This document shows positions 23,589-33,176 of a DNA stretch of 64,000 nucleotides, piece by piece. Every line of letters starts with the position of its first letter. The stretch's first letter is position 1. This DNA comes from Galerina marginata (taxonomy: Eukaryota > Basidiomycota > Agaricomycetes > Agaricales > Galerinaceae). Under the pieces are notes generated by a model that worked only from the letters and a program-made list of their open reading frames with translations, made no database searches and was not told where the DNA came from. The translations under genes were made by a program, and so were the position numbers. The DNA is taken from positions 1,178,001 to 1,242,000 of the forward strand of contig JAECYW010000001.1 of assembly GCA_023014335.1 (NCBI GenBank), in the 5' to 3' direction.

Positions 23589-25106
23589 TCATTCTGAGAA
23601 ACCGGATTCACTATAGCTTCCCATAGAACCCGACAAATCTGTACTTATATCCAGATCACTACTGAACTCGTAATCGCTTTCGCTCAATTCGCTTTCGATA
23701 ATCTCGACTGTATATCTATGAGCCTCCTTCACCCCTTCTCCGCATCTCAAGCACTCCCAGCCCATCTCATCATCTGCTTCATCGGCAGTTCGTATTACCC
23801 GTTCAGCGATACAATGATAGCAATAAATATGGCCGCAAGAAGTTTGATAGGGGTTGTATATGGGATATGGGGGTGGTTCGGTGTCGGAAGGTCCATCCGG
23901 TGATGGTACATTAGATGAGCTGGCGGCGAAGGAAGTAAAGAGATTCGTTGGTTCCGACACGTTGGGGCTGAATTTTGCATTTTCAACGCAGATGGCGCAT
24001 TGATCTTGCTGGAGGGTCCAATATTTACCCCGTTTGGTAGGAGAATCAGCAGCAATATCCGTATTTGTATGGAGCCTCAGGGGATTCAAACGGAGGCTCC
24101 ACGAATGCAGGAATGCAGGAGATAGGAAGGAGGCAATGCGATAGAATCTGCGGCGGATGACTCGAGCGCTGATGAGAGGGAGCAAAAACAACAAAAATTC
24201 CTAGAGACAATGTTGAATAAACGCTCCCAAAAGCGGCGAAGAAAAATCATACTGTAAACGCATGCCAAACCATCTGCCGATTCATAAATTCATAACTGAC
24301 ATCGCGTTTGACCGATCTTCTCGACGGCACAAGACTCATCCGAAGAAGTCTATCTGCCAATGTTCTATATCTTATAAATTCTGAGATGAACAAGTGGACA
24401 GAGACAATTGGATAAATGATATAGATACCTGCCACCCCAGAGAAAGGCAACAAAGTTTGCAAGACCCAGTAAGCCATAAACCGATTCGGCAGAGCCTAGC
24501 GAATCCCATATCTTGCGACGACGATCCGAAGACGGAGCATCAGGCCACGCATGTGAGAGTGCGTGGGCACGAAAGCGGTTGTGAAGGTATGGCAGGACTA
24601 AGGTCAAGGTGCCGTGCATCAAGAGTGTATTACGAGGTAAGCCCGATGCTGCACCCCAAGATATTAAGTGAGATTAAATGATAAAAATTATGGGAAGCGC
24701 ACGAGTCAATCGCTTTGAAGAGGTAATTGGTACAACATATCGTAGGTCTTGCAACTTGGCCCCATAGCTAGCTCCAATATCCCATATCGACAGCTTGTAA
24801 AGTGTCAACTGGATTAGAAGACTCAATTCGGGATCGAAGCGCGTCCTAAAGGACGACTACAATCCATAAGTAGTTGTAACTCGAGTGACATCTATTGAAA
24901 CGCACGTTAATGAGGGATAACGCCCGGGTGATTGGTTCTTGGAGGAGTTGGGCAAGCTCTTGGTCGAGGAGTTCCGAGTCCAACTGACCGACGCGAATAA
25001 TTCGGGGTTGTACTGAATCTCTGTTGCTCAAGGTAGCTCTAATGTGAGAAAGCTTGGGCTGTGCCCTGTTCCACGCCTCTTCCAATGCTTGGGGTATGGC
25101 AGACAT
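23589..25106 (-). CDS. PEX2: PEX2 peroxisomal biogenesis RING ubiquitin ligase
   Basis: Peroxisomal membrane ubiquitin ligase subunit that acts with Pex10 and Pex12 on the import receptor Pex5. Start is at 25106 (MSAIPQALEEAWNRAQ). Exon 1 has RIIRVGQLDSELLDQELAQL, the canonical Pex N-terminal start. After a 50-nt intron the frame continues SSFRTRFDPELSLLIQLTLY. The middle has membrane-associated segments and RTLADRLLRMSLVPSRRSVK with FEFMNRQMVWHAF-like sequence. The C-terminal RING is CAIC...TSCGHIYCYHC...CLRCGEG. About 45 residues rich in Ser and Pro separate the second and third metal ligands, an expanded loop. The tail after the RING is acidic and Ser-rich. It is divergent from orphan gene C1 (385 bp). 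Confidence 0.92.
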
Positions 25107-25192
25107 CACCTTGCTGAAAGCAAGGTCCCTCACCCCCCCTAAATTCACGTTTAAGGAAATACCCAATGTTGGCAACCACATAACGGGAAACC

Positions 25193-25477
25193 TTTGTACA
25201 TGTATCATCTCCACGCCTACGCTATGTTTACTCTTGTTATTTTCTCTACCCATCCCCGTTCCTTAAAATCCCAAATGTTGGCACAAACCCTAACCCCACT
25301 TTCGAACACCTAACTGTCACCTTCTTATTAACTTTTGTACATGTATCATCTCCACGCCTACGCTATGTTTACACTTGTTATTTTCTCTACCCATCCTCGT
25401 TCCTTAAAATCCCAAATGTTGGCACAAACCCTAACCCCACATCCGAAACCCATCTTGCACTCACTTTCTTATTAACT
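25193..25477. repeat. Tandem duplication, two copies, period about 141 bp
   Basis: Copy 1 starts at 25193 and copy 2 at 25334, both with TTTGTACATGTATCATCTCC. They differ by a few substitutions and a small indel near the end and both finish CTTCTTATTAACT. A fragment of the same unit (CCCAATGTTGGCA) lies just upstream near 25162. The repeat fills the gap between PEX2 and orphan gene C1, so it may influence either promoter. Confidence 0.9.
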
Positions 25478-25491
25478 ACCTACGTATCATG

Positions 25492-26160
25492 CACATTTTA
25501 GACGACGACACCATCACTAAACTTGGTCAGCAGTTAATCACCCGCCTGCCCCGAGTAAATATTTTCCAGTGTTCACACATACTTATCATTGACAACACTA
25601 TAGAGCTCTACGCCATATCGTAAATGTGCACTGTTAGGTGTCGAAGCAACCGATATACACGTGGTCGATGTACCCCTCATTGCAGGCATCATTACTACAC
25701 CTGAGCGGTCTTCTCCCGACGATCTAGACGTATTCCTATGGCTGCCCATCCTCCGTGATAGCAGCCCCGTTTTTGTCGACCTTGATGACAATCGCTATAC
25801 CTACAAATATCGAGATTGGGCTGAACCCGACTCCACCACGATTTATTACACTTTTGTGTACTACAAGCAGGTAATATCAAAGTTTTCGCTCTCGCTTTCA
25901 TTGCACCACCTAAAATTTGAAGACGGCAGGACACCCACAGCAGGCCTCCTCAAAATCACCTTATGGACCAAATTATCGACAACACCCACCCATGGTATGG
26001 TGATATGCTTGTCATCAAGTCCCTAGAAAACATGCTATGCAATGTGATTGCGGACGACAAAAAGATAATTTGTGAAATCCTCCAAAAGTACGTCTCTGCT
26101 TACAATATTGCAAATCATACTAAATTTAGACCCCAAGCATTCTCAACGACGGCACCGTAG
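25492..26160 (+). CDS. Orphan family C protein (C1)
   Basis: Not a family I can name. Four inferred exons start MHILDDDTITKLGQQLITRL. The second exon begins after a 49-nt intron and contains CALLGVEATDIHVVDVPLIA and DDLDVFLWLPILRD, then FVYYKQ at the exon end. The third contains WYGDMLVIKSLEN. A paralogue (C2, 40480-41201) matches in exon structure and in the YxKCAL, DVP, RDLDVFLWLP, F-YYKQ and LV-KS blocks. Predicted length is about 170 residues, with mixed alpha/beta character and no signal peptide or membrane segment. The last exon is uncertain. It converges on B1 with 55 bp between stops. The same arrangement recurs at C2/B3. Confidence 0.7.
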
Positions 26161-26215
26161 CATAGAGCGCATAATACAGATCTCCATAGTCAACATAATA
26201 AAGATAAATCATACC

Positions 26216-27053
26216 TCATGAGCAGATTATCATCGAAAGAATTAAAGCTTCACAGCCTGTGTCCATAGATGAACGCATACTGAAGTGTACCTCAACATTT
26301 GCGCCGGGCAACTTTTGACCAAGCTCAGCGCGTTCCAGAAGCCTCCTGCTGGAGTCATAGACTGCCATGGGGACTTCAACCTCATGTGTAGGTACCAGTG
26401 ACTCAAGGTATCCTTGATACTTTTCTGAGACAGGGTAGTGTGCTACACTGCGTTCATTAGTCTCATCGCCAACTTCAGATGGGGTCCGCTACAATGACCA
26501 ATGAGCTGTCAACCGTGTCTCACGCCATGTTGCATACCTTGGTCCGAAAGATTGGGTAACTAAAATGAATAGCTTTCTCTTCTTGTTCGTTTTCTTCGCT
26601 CAGGAAGACCTTCGGGGCTTGGGCGGGCACGGGTGCTAGTGCCTCGATTATTCTTAGATGGTCGACAGCCTGCACAAAGTCTGCCTCAAAAACGCTTGTC
26701 ATGTTTTTTGGGGCGCGGAGCGTAAACGTTATCTTGGCATCGGCGAAAGACGATATCGGACTATCCGGGTCGAAATTTCCTTGCATCTCCATGCAAGCAT
26801 CGGTTTCATCCACCGAACCGACGAGCACTATCGGTTGGTACAGTATTCCAACAGAATCGCACAAGTAGGCTACGCCATTGTTGTCCTTTGTCCACGTCGT
26901 ATCCGCCACAACCTCTTTTCTAGCTATATAATCCGGTGACAACATATAGCGCCTGTGCAGAGCTTCGCCAGTTAGTCAGTTAGCTGTACAAACCCGGAAG
27001 TCTAATAACAGACCTTCGTAAGACGTGCTTGAAAGCGAGAAGATGTGCGACAT
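26216..27053 (-). CDS. Orphan family B protein, two beta-rich domains (B1)
   Basis: Function unknown. Three exons: MSHIFSLSSTSYE, then from ALHRRYMLSPDYIARKEVVA through domain 1 to HFSYPIFRTK, then domain 2. Domain 1 has PIVLVGSVDE, GNFDPDS and KITFTLRAP, followed by a helix with DHLRIIEAL. Domain 2 has HEVEVPMAVYDSS, LPGANVEVHFSMRSS and CEALILSMIICS at the end. Each domain finishes with a similar strand (v-v-F-t/s-l/m), suggesting internal duplication. Paralogues B2, B3 and B4 share the YIA(R/S)P-VLAD-W start and the FxxxIF exon junction. It lies 77 bp downstream of A1 on the same strand. Confidence 0.72.
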
Positions 27054-27130
27054 AGTGCAACAAATAGTAACACAGAAAGGAATATTTAATGAAAAACCTC
27101 GTAACTCGACTGACTACAAATCCCAATCTG

Positions 27131-28231
27131 TCATATGACCAGTGGTCCTCCTCTGCCCCGATTTGGACACTTCAAATTATTACAGATATTGGGCTCTGCC
27201 TCTTCCACCCCTTGCAGCCGCCATAAATACGAAGACTCCTCGAATCTGTCCTCATAATCCTCACCAATCATACTTGCCGGCTGAAAGTGGTAAACGCCAA
27301 CGCCAACCAACCCACGAGTATTGCGCCATACTGCCGGGCAGACTGTTCCACATGGAACATCCATGGCGCTTGTGTAGGGATAAGTCGTCAAACCAAAACT
27401 AAATGTATCGAGCGCCGTCCCATAAGACCGTTGTTCAAGGTTTGTTAGGACATTCTCCCGCGTGGCAAATAACGTGGGATAGAAGCAGTAGACCGCCGAG
27501 AAAGTCAGGACATTGAACGACGCCGTCTGTGTGCCGCGCAATACCGCAGGCAAGATACTGGCGGTCTGAGACTCGACAAGGCGTACGATGATGTCACGAT
27601 TCTTTGATATCTTATCAATATGGGACTTCCAAATGATATGATTTTTACATACATTACCACACTGGAGAATGCAACTCCTTCTAATGGTGGGTTCGCTCAG
27701 CCAACGAGCAGCGTTTCTGAATTCTCTGGAAATATATCCTGAATTTATGATAAAATGTCGAAATTGTGCGAGAGTCGCTAGCGCAGGTAACCGAGGAAGT
27801 GTGACTGTCAACTGCATTGGTTGAATGTAGTGGTGAATAGGCATGGACGACGACATGACACTTCGCACAAACCCTCCTGTTATTCCACCATGAGTCGTCC
27901 GTAACAAATCCCAGAATTCGGGTATCCTATCTTGTGGAATGAACCTCGAAAGTGCTGCGGACAGCCTTCTGGTGAACCACAGTCGCACCAACTGGCGCGT
28001 ACTTGACGTACAGTGTGCCAATGACATCAGCGTTGACCACGAGCACTGCTCTAACACCATCGCAAGCACCTCCCCAATATTGTACGCCAAGTTGTTTGCA
28101 TTTTGACCATGAAGTGGGGGCAGAAAAGACCTTCGTGGCAGTCGTATCATAGCTGTTGCGCCAAAAACGTTCCAAGCAGAAAGATGTAGCGTAGATTGAT
28201 GGGCTGAAATGAGTACTACTTCAGATTCCAT
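27131..28231 (-). CDS. Orphan family A protein, F-box/nucleotidyltransferase-like (A1)
   Basis: Start ATG is at 28231 (MESEVVLISAHQSTLHL). An F-box-like N-terminal segment (NIGEVLAMVLEQCSWSTLMS) is followed by helices and a GGITGGFVRSVMSSSM block. This resembles the hGG(S/T) motif of nucleotidyltransferase-fold proteins. The expected DLD strand is degenerate here (QLTVTLP), so catalysis is unlikely. An in-frame intron of about 51 nt near 27650-27605 separates SCILQCG from ISKNRDIIVRL. Further on come SILPAVLRGTQTASFNVLT and VYCFYPTLF. The C-terminal Cys cluster is CGTVCPAVWR...YLWRLQG...CNNLKCPNRGRG, a candidate metal site. It is one of four paralogues here. It lies 38 bp downstream of B2 and 77 bp upstream of B1. 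Confidence 0.75.
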   Translation of the reverse strand: MESEVVLISAHQSTLHLSAWNVFGATAMIRLPRRSFLPPLHGQNANNLAYNIGEVLAMVLEQCSWSTLMSLAHCTSSTRQLVRLWFTRRLSAALSRFIPQDRIPEFWDLLRTTHGGITGGFVRSVMSSSMPIHHYIQPMQLTVTLPRLPALATLAQFRHFIINSGYISREFRNAARWLSEPTIRRSCILQCGNVCKNHIIWKSHIDKISKNRDIIVRLVESQTASILPAVLRGTQTASFNVLTFSAVYCFYPTLFATRENVLTNLEQRSYGTALDTFSFGLTTYPYTSAMDVPCGTVCPAVWRNTRGLVGVGVYHFQPASMIGEDYEDRFEESSYLWRLQGVEEAEPNICNNLKCPNRGRGGPLVI

Positions 28232-28269
28232 TTCTAAAACGACTCTGAAAGGTCTGAGACAAGGTGACG

Positions 28270-29121
28270 TCACAATGGCGACCTAAGCCTTACGGATAGC
28301 ACCTCTGCCCTACAGCCCGTAACCGCCGACGACACCAACTTGAATTTAACCTCTGCCAGTTGCCCGGGCAATGCAAAAGGATAAGCTTCAAGGACACAAG
28401 GAGTGCCCCCACAATAGAAAACCTGGAACGGCGGTGTCGCCACATAATTTCCCTGTAGAACTTCCAGGTTGACTGCGTATTCGGTGTCGATTGGGTAGCT
28501 TTCCAAGTCTTCATAATGAGATTCTTGGTCACCCATGCCAACTTCGGTTTCTCCATCTTTGACAGGCATCTGAGAGAAATTCCTCCCGTTCAAAGTTTGC
28601 GCTATAGGCCAATAACGGAACTCACAAGTTTTTGAAAAATCGGTTGACTGAAATGTAGCCTTGGCCCATGATCATCAGAAGTTGACAGAAACGGGTACTT
28701 GACTTTGTCCGATGGACCATGGGCTAGCTCTTGTAGAATTTGCAAGTGTATATATGCCCTTTCGAAGCCTTCTTGAAAAAAAAGGGGGAAAGCCAGTGGC
28801 CTGCCTAGCCAAAACCGCCTCTCTGATCGTTGAAAGCGCTCCGGGTCCCCATCCGGAACAAAATCCCCATGGGGGGCAAGGTAAACATTGTCTTTAACAA
28901 TGACACCCACAACAGTCAGCGTCCGATCAGTAACACCACCTGCATCACTGAGCGAATAGCAGCCCTCGTTTAATTGTACCCATGTCGTATCCGCAAGGAC
29001 CTCGGGACGCGCTATGTAGTCACGGTTCCGTCGATAGAAGTTCTCCAAATCTGTAAAATTGAGCGATGTGGTCCAACTACAGGTGCTAGACGATACCTTG
29101 ATGATTGTTGGGGGCGTCCAT
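28270..29121 (-). CDS. Orphan family B protein (B2)
   Basis: Second copy of the two-domain orphan. Exon 1 is MDAPNNHQ (ATG at 29121). Exon 2 runs from DLENFYRRNRDYIARPEVLA through DTTWVQL, LTVVGVIVKDN, APHGDFVPDGD and a helix with YIHLQILQEL to LHFSQPIFQKL. Exon 3 has MGDQESHYEDLESYPIDTEY, PFQVFYCGGTP, YPFALPGQLAEVKFKLVSS and AEVLSVRLRSPL. Gene order and strand match A1-B1: it lies 83 bp downstream of A2 and 38 bp upstream of A1. That makes A2-B2-A1-B1 a head-to-tail tandem array. Role unknown. Confidence 0.75.
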
Positions 29122-29204
29122 TGATTAGAGTGACGGTCTTAGACTAAGAGAGAGTTCCCAAAATAAACAACGATTTATAAAAAGAGTATTGTCATCACGC
29201 TCTT

Positions 29205-30380
29205 CTAAAGACCACTCCCTAGATCAGACCGCACGAGGTGACTGCCCCTGGTCCTGTTTGGGCATTGCTGATTTCTGCAGACATGGCCATTGACATCGTC
29301 ACCGCCGAGACGCCAAAGGTATGTTTTACTCCCAAACGAGTCATCCACAGATGGCCTGTACATCAAATGTCCCCCCCAATGGAATACCCCTATGCCCTCA
29401 AGTCCACGTGTAGTCCTCCATATTGCTGGACACGCCTGACCACAAGGCCTAGTCATGTCTGCTGTCGAACGATATGTCTTCAGCCCGAAGTTGAATTGCC
29501 CAGTAGGGTCACCATAGTGAGCATCGTACGCAAGGACGTTCTCTTCTCGGAGGAAAAGACCAGGATAAAAGGAATAGAACCCGAACGGTGTAATGAGATT
29601 GAAGGATGAAGTGTGCGACCCAGTCAGGATGGCAGGCAAGACATTGTCTGCATATACTTCGATTATACGAATAACGAATCCAGGCTGCTATATATGCCAC
29701 AAACATTTACCAATCAGTGCTACAAATGGTCGGAATTATGGCAAACGGACCTGTATAGATTGCAACGTGCAGGATTGACTGACGACATACTTGAAGTCCC
29801 AATAATGAGCATCATTGACATCTACGAGCATGTACCCAGCAGAACCAAGGAAGCGCTTCCACCGCCCAGAACCTTTGTTGTCTCTCCCTCTTGGCACGAC
29901 AATATCCAGGTGATTTGGCAGGATATATTGGTACAGGTCCATTGACGAAGACATTATGCTGCGGACAACGCCGCCTGCAATGCCTGCGCTGGTGGCCTCC
30001 ATTAGCAGCCAAAATTTGTCGACCTCTGCAGCAGACACGAATCGACGAATAGCGTTGTTCACTCTTCCCTTCACTTTCCATTGAATTAGCTCCCGCGTTT
30101 CAGGCGATGATTTTGCAAGGTTCATCCAAGCCACCCATGAAGCCGAACAAAGTATGCGATCCATGAGCTCTGCCACAGCATAGACTCGCACTGGCGAACT
30201 CCCGAGAGAAACGAGGTGTTGCATATCTGTTTGCACAGGATGATCCGGCTCAACACGCATGTCTGGTGCTTTAATCAATACTGGGCGTTAGCTACTGTTG
30301 GACCAACCTTCCAAAGCTTGAACGACTGACCGACCATAGTTGCCCAAAACAATGAAGAACGCAGAGATTACGAAAAGCAT
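29205..30380 (-). CDS. Orphan family A protein (A2)
   Basis: Same family as A1. Start was placed at 30380 (MLFVISAFFIVLGNYG), joined through a short intron to APDMRVEPDHP; a start at 30260 within that exon is an alternative. The first option would add a hydrophobic, signal-like N terminus. F-box-like segment: VYAVAELMDRILCSASWVAW. The nucleotidyltransferase-like block is well kept: GIAGGVVRSIMSSSM followed by NHLDIVVPRG, with one of the usual two acidic residues. Later blocks are AILTGSHTSSFNLITPFGFY and FYPGLF. The Cys cluster is CGQACPAIWR...YLWRLGG...CRNQQCPNRTRG. It precedes B2 by 83 bp. Confidence 0.75.
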
Positions 30381-31859
30381 CCTGAACTTTGAAATCGTTC
30401 AAAAAAGAGGGGCTTGTTGCCGACTGGAAGTGCGGATGTTGCCTAGTGTAACGTTGCCCCTAAACACGGCGTCAGGCACCGCGTAGCTGTTGTGTCGACA
30501 CCTACTGCTCAGCGATGCCATGGAAAACCTGAGGCTGCTCCTTCTTACACCCCACAGTCCTGGAGTCCAAGACCAGTTAGGTCATCAGATCGCGATAATT
30601 TGAGTGTACCCCGTCGACGTACAGTGTTCAAACATTCCTACGCTCAGCGCCAGAGCATGACCGATCTCGCGATCAAAATTGAGAATGAATGGGCAAGGAA
30701 CAGGGATAACTTCAGGAGCTGGTGTTGGTAAGTGGTTGAATGATAACCCGGCCGTTAATTCCTATCCCTCGTTCCACATGGCGATGCGGTCAATCCTAAG
30801 CCTCCTGTCAGTCCAGTTCCGGGCCAATCTGGGCATGGATTACTTACCCTCATAATCCAGGTGTTTACTCCATGTTTTCAAACTTCATCTCTCTCCTAAA
30901 CACCCACCATGAACAACAATTTATCGCCTTCCAAGGACCACGACAAGCAGCCTATCATTAAAAGTAGGTGGAGGAACAGCTAAAAGTCTTCCGAATGTAT
31001 CTAACTTCTAAACTAGGCCAACATAACGAAGCAGTAGCGATAGAATTATCGGACGCCTCGCTCTCGACTGAGGGCTTCACCCAACCCGAAACGCAACTGA
31101 GAGGTTCACTCCACGTGCACCTTCCATGCTGTAGGCATACTGTAACCTCTCTCATATCGTCACTTATAGCCTGTCGCCGATACAGTTTTAGACATGGTGT
31201 CGGATCAGGACACTGATCGGGAGCCAGTGGAGCACGTGAAGAAGTAGTCGATAGCCAATAAAAACTGTAACCCAGCTCTGTTGAGCAGACACCTGATCAT
31301 TAAAATATGTCTACATCGCGCCCGTCTGCAAACCAAGCATTGCGCGGTTATATGCTTGTTGTCATCGTGGTTAACGGTGGGTATTGACGAGACATCTGAA
31401 CCGCAGTCTACTAAAGCTCGCCACAGCCCGCAGGGGAGTTGTAGCGCAGGCTGAATCTGCGGATAGTTGGGAGGTTGCGGCATACATGATGATGTTTCGC
31501 AGACAAGTCGTACCGCGCCTACTGCAAAACCGTTTTCGTCCTGCGTCACATAACAACACCGACACTTATTCGCCCTTGTCAAACTTGCGTTTAGTTGTCC
31601 ACAATGCAAACCATGAAGACGTTCGGCGTTATATCCTTTCGTACATTGCCAGGTCAAATCGCAACTTCGGCCTGGAAGACCGGACCCGATATATACTGCA
31701 GAACGAGCTCCAAATTATGACGACGACGATTGGTCCTTTGGTCCGCTGGTTGGTTCTTTGAGGTAACATATGCGAAAGTGAAGAGTAGTATAGGTGCAAT
31801 AATGAAAACAATAGACATATTCTATCTTCAACTTGTGTGACGTCCTGACCTACACTTGT
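30381..31859. other. Gene-poor 1.5 kb with decayed-looking frames
   Basis: Between A2 and RRP43 no intact conserved gene is visible. A two-exon frame at 30909-31216 starts MNNNLSPSKDHDKQPIIK, faintly like the A3 start (DKQPI). A frame at 31384-31761 contains SNLRLVVHNANHEDVRRYIL, faintly like the A-family segment DLNIFVPRGN. Both lack the rest of the family. They may be relics of family A or chance frames. Confidence 0.35.
30909..31216 (+). pseudogene. Possible relic or small hypothetical gene
   Basis: ATG at 30909 opens 18 codons ending QPIIK. After a GT...AG intron of about 53 nt the frame continues SQHNEAVAIELSDASLSTEG and stops at 31216. The total is about 84 residues. The beginning faintly resembles gene A3. 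No domain is visible and expression is unproven. Confidence 0.22.
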
Positions 31860-32996
31860 CTAGCTAAAGACTTTCGCCATGACCACGTTCCTTCGTAGGG
31901 CTGCGTTCTGCAGGCACTCCTCCAACATGGCGCTGTTTTGCTCGTCCGGTCTTTCCTCGCCAGCCACAGTAACGAATGGTACCCCGACTTCATCTACTGC
32001 GACAACGTGGCCATCATCGCCAAGCACAATTGAGATTGTCCCGTCAAGAAAGGGTTCCTCAAATGATGTTGGATCGGCGAGAACGACCGTGCCCTTGAAG
32101 ATCCCAAAAGACATTGCTACAGGAGTAGTAATCGCGAGTTCCAAAGGGACTCGAGGGGCACGCCAAGAGCAGTTGGTGCGCTGTGTTCCCCGGTCGTACG
32201 TGGCTTGTGGTAGCACCGCTTTGCGACAAGGTTTTCATTCACATGGTGCCCACTGAGAATAAAAAAATAGAATACCATTTTTCAGAGCAGCCACCATAGC
32301 GAGGAATGTCGCGTCAAATAGATTCCCATCGTGGTGCATGCAGATTGCGTCGAGGTAAATCACCCACACACTTTTCTCTGGCTCTATGCAGAGTGTTGAA
32401 AGCTGAAGGAAATCCGAACTGAATTCGCTTGTTAACAGAAGACAACTTTAAAACCAAGATACTAACGTTATCAAAACCTGCTCCAACCTTCTCTTGAGTA
32501 CCTGTGTATCCTCCGCCCGTAGCCTTGGCGTGAACTTGGATGAACATGTCGGTGAAAAGTCCAGGCTTGTTACTGTGTAAATCGAGTCGTTATCAGAGCA
32601 CAGGGATGCGTCCAAGAAAAAACGAACATAAGAATCCCTCCCTTGGCGCATCAAGGTCGGGCCTTGCAATTTCTGCTTTGACGCCACAAAGCACAGTTGT
32701 TTCGCCAATCTGTACCAGCGCAGATCCATCTGTGGTCAAACTAAGACCTATAAGTTCGGGAAAATGAATAGACACTTCATAAGTTCGGGCGACTAAAAGT
32801 AGCACGAAGCCCTGCGCAGCTCACCAACACCACAGAAGACGTTCCGCCATTCATCGAAGGCTCTACCATCAGGCCTCACGCCCTGTGCTATATACCGCTC
32901 AAGGTACAGGCGCGGATATTGAAGCTGAAATGCGATGGCGTGCAACGTCTCTTGTTCTTCTTGAGGAAGGTGTTCAAAGGCGGCGTCTGGATTCAT
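31860..32996 (-). CDS. RRP43: Exosome core subunit Rrp43 (EXOSC8-like, RNase PH fold)
   Basis: Non-catalytic RNase PH-type subunit of the RNA exosome ring. Start is at 32996 (MNPDAAFEHLPQEEQETLHA). Conserved blocks in order: PRLYLERYIAQGVRPDGRAF, TDGSALVQIGETTVLCGVKA, EIARPDLDAPREGF, LDFSPTCSSKFTPRLRAEDT, CIEPEKSVWVIYLDAICM, FDATFLAMVAAL, VPLELAITTPVAMSFGIFKG and DPTSFEEPFLDGTISIVLGD. It ends VVMAKVFS. At least four introns. It is a conserved single-copy type gene sitting inside the otherwise orphan-rich block. Its promoter faces orphan gene A3 (180 bp). Confidence 0.92.
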
Positions 32997-33176
32997 CTGG
33001 GTGTGTGAGATTGCCGTGGATACTTTCACGTTCCTACGTTAACTGGCCGTCGACGTGGTGTACGAGAGTCAAGCCTTGAAAAAAAAATTTACCTCAAGAC
33101 TCGCGGACCTTGACTCAGATACAGTTGAGACATTTTTTCGGCTTGTTCCGCTTTTACCACTTTCACCGCAACCACG

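Noticed and set aside
25492..26160. C1 as a pseudogene because of stops after MHILDDD...AIS
   Set aside because: A 49-nt intron removes the stop and gives a product that aligns with C2, including the intron position.
28229..28273. Extension of A1 upstream to 28273
   Set aside because: The frame is open but starts at GTG, and the extension would overlap the B2 stop codon. The ATG at 28231 is preferred.
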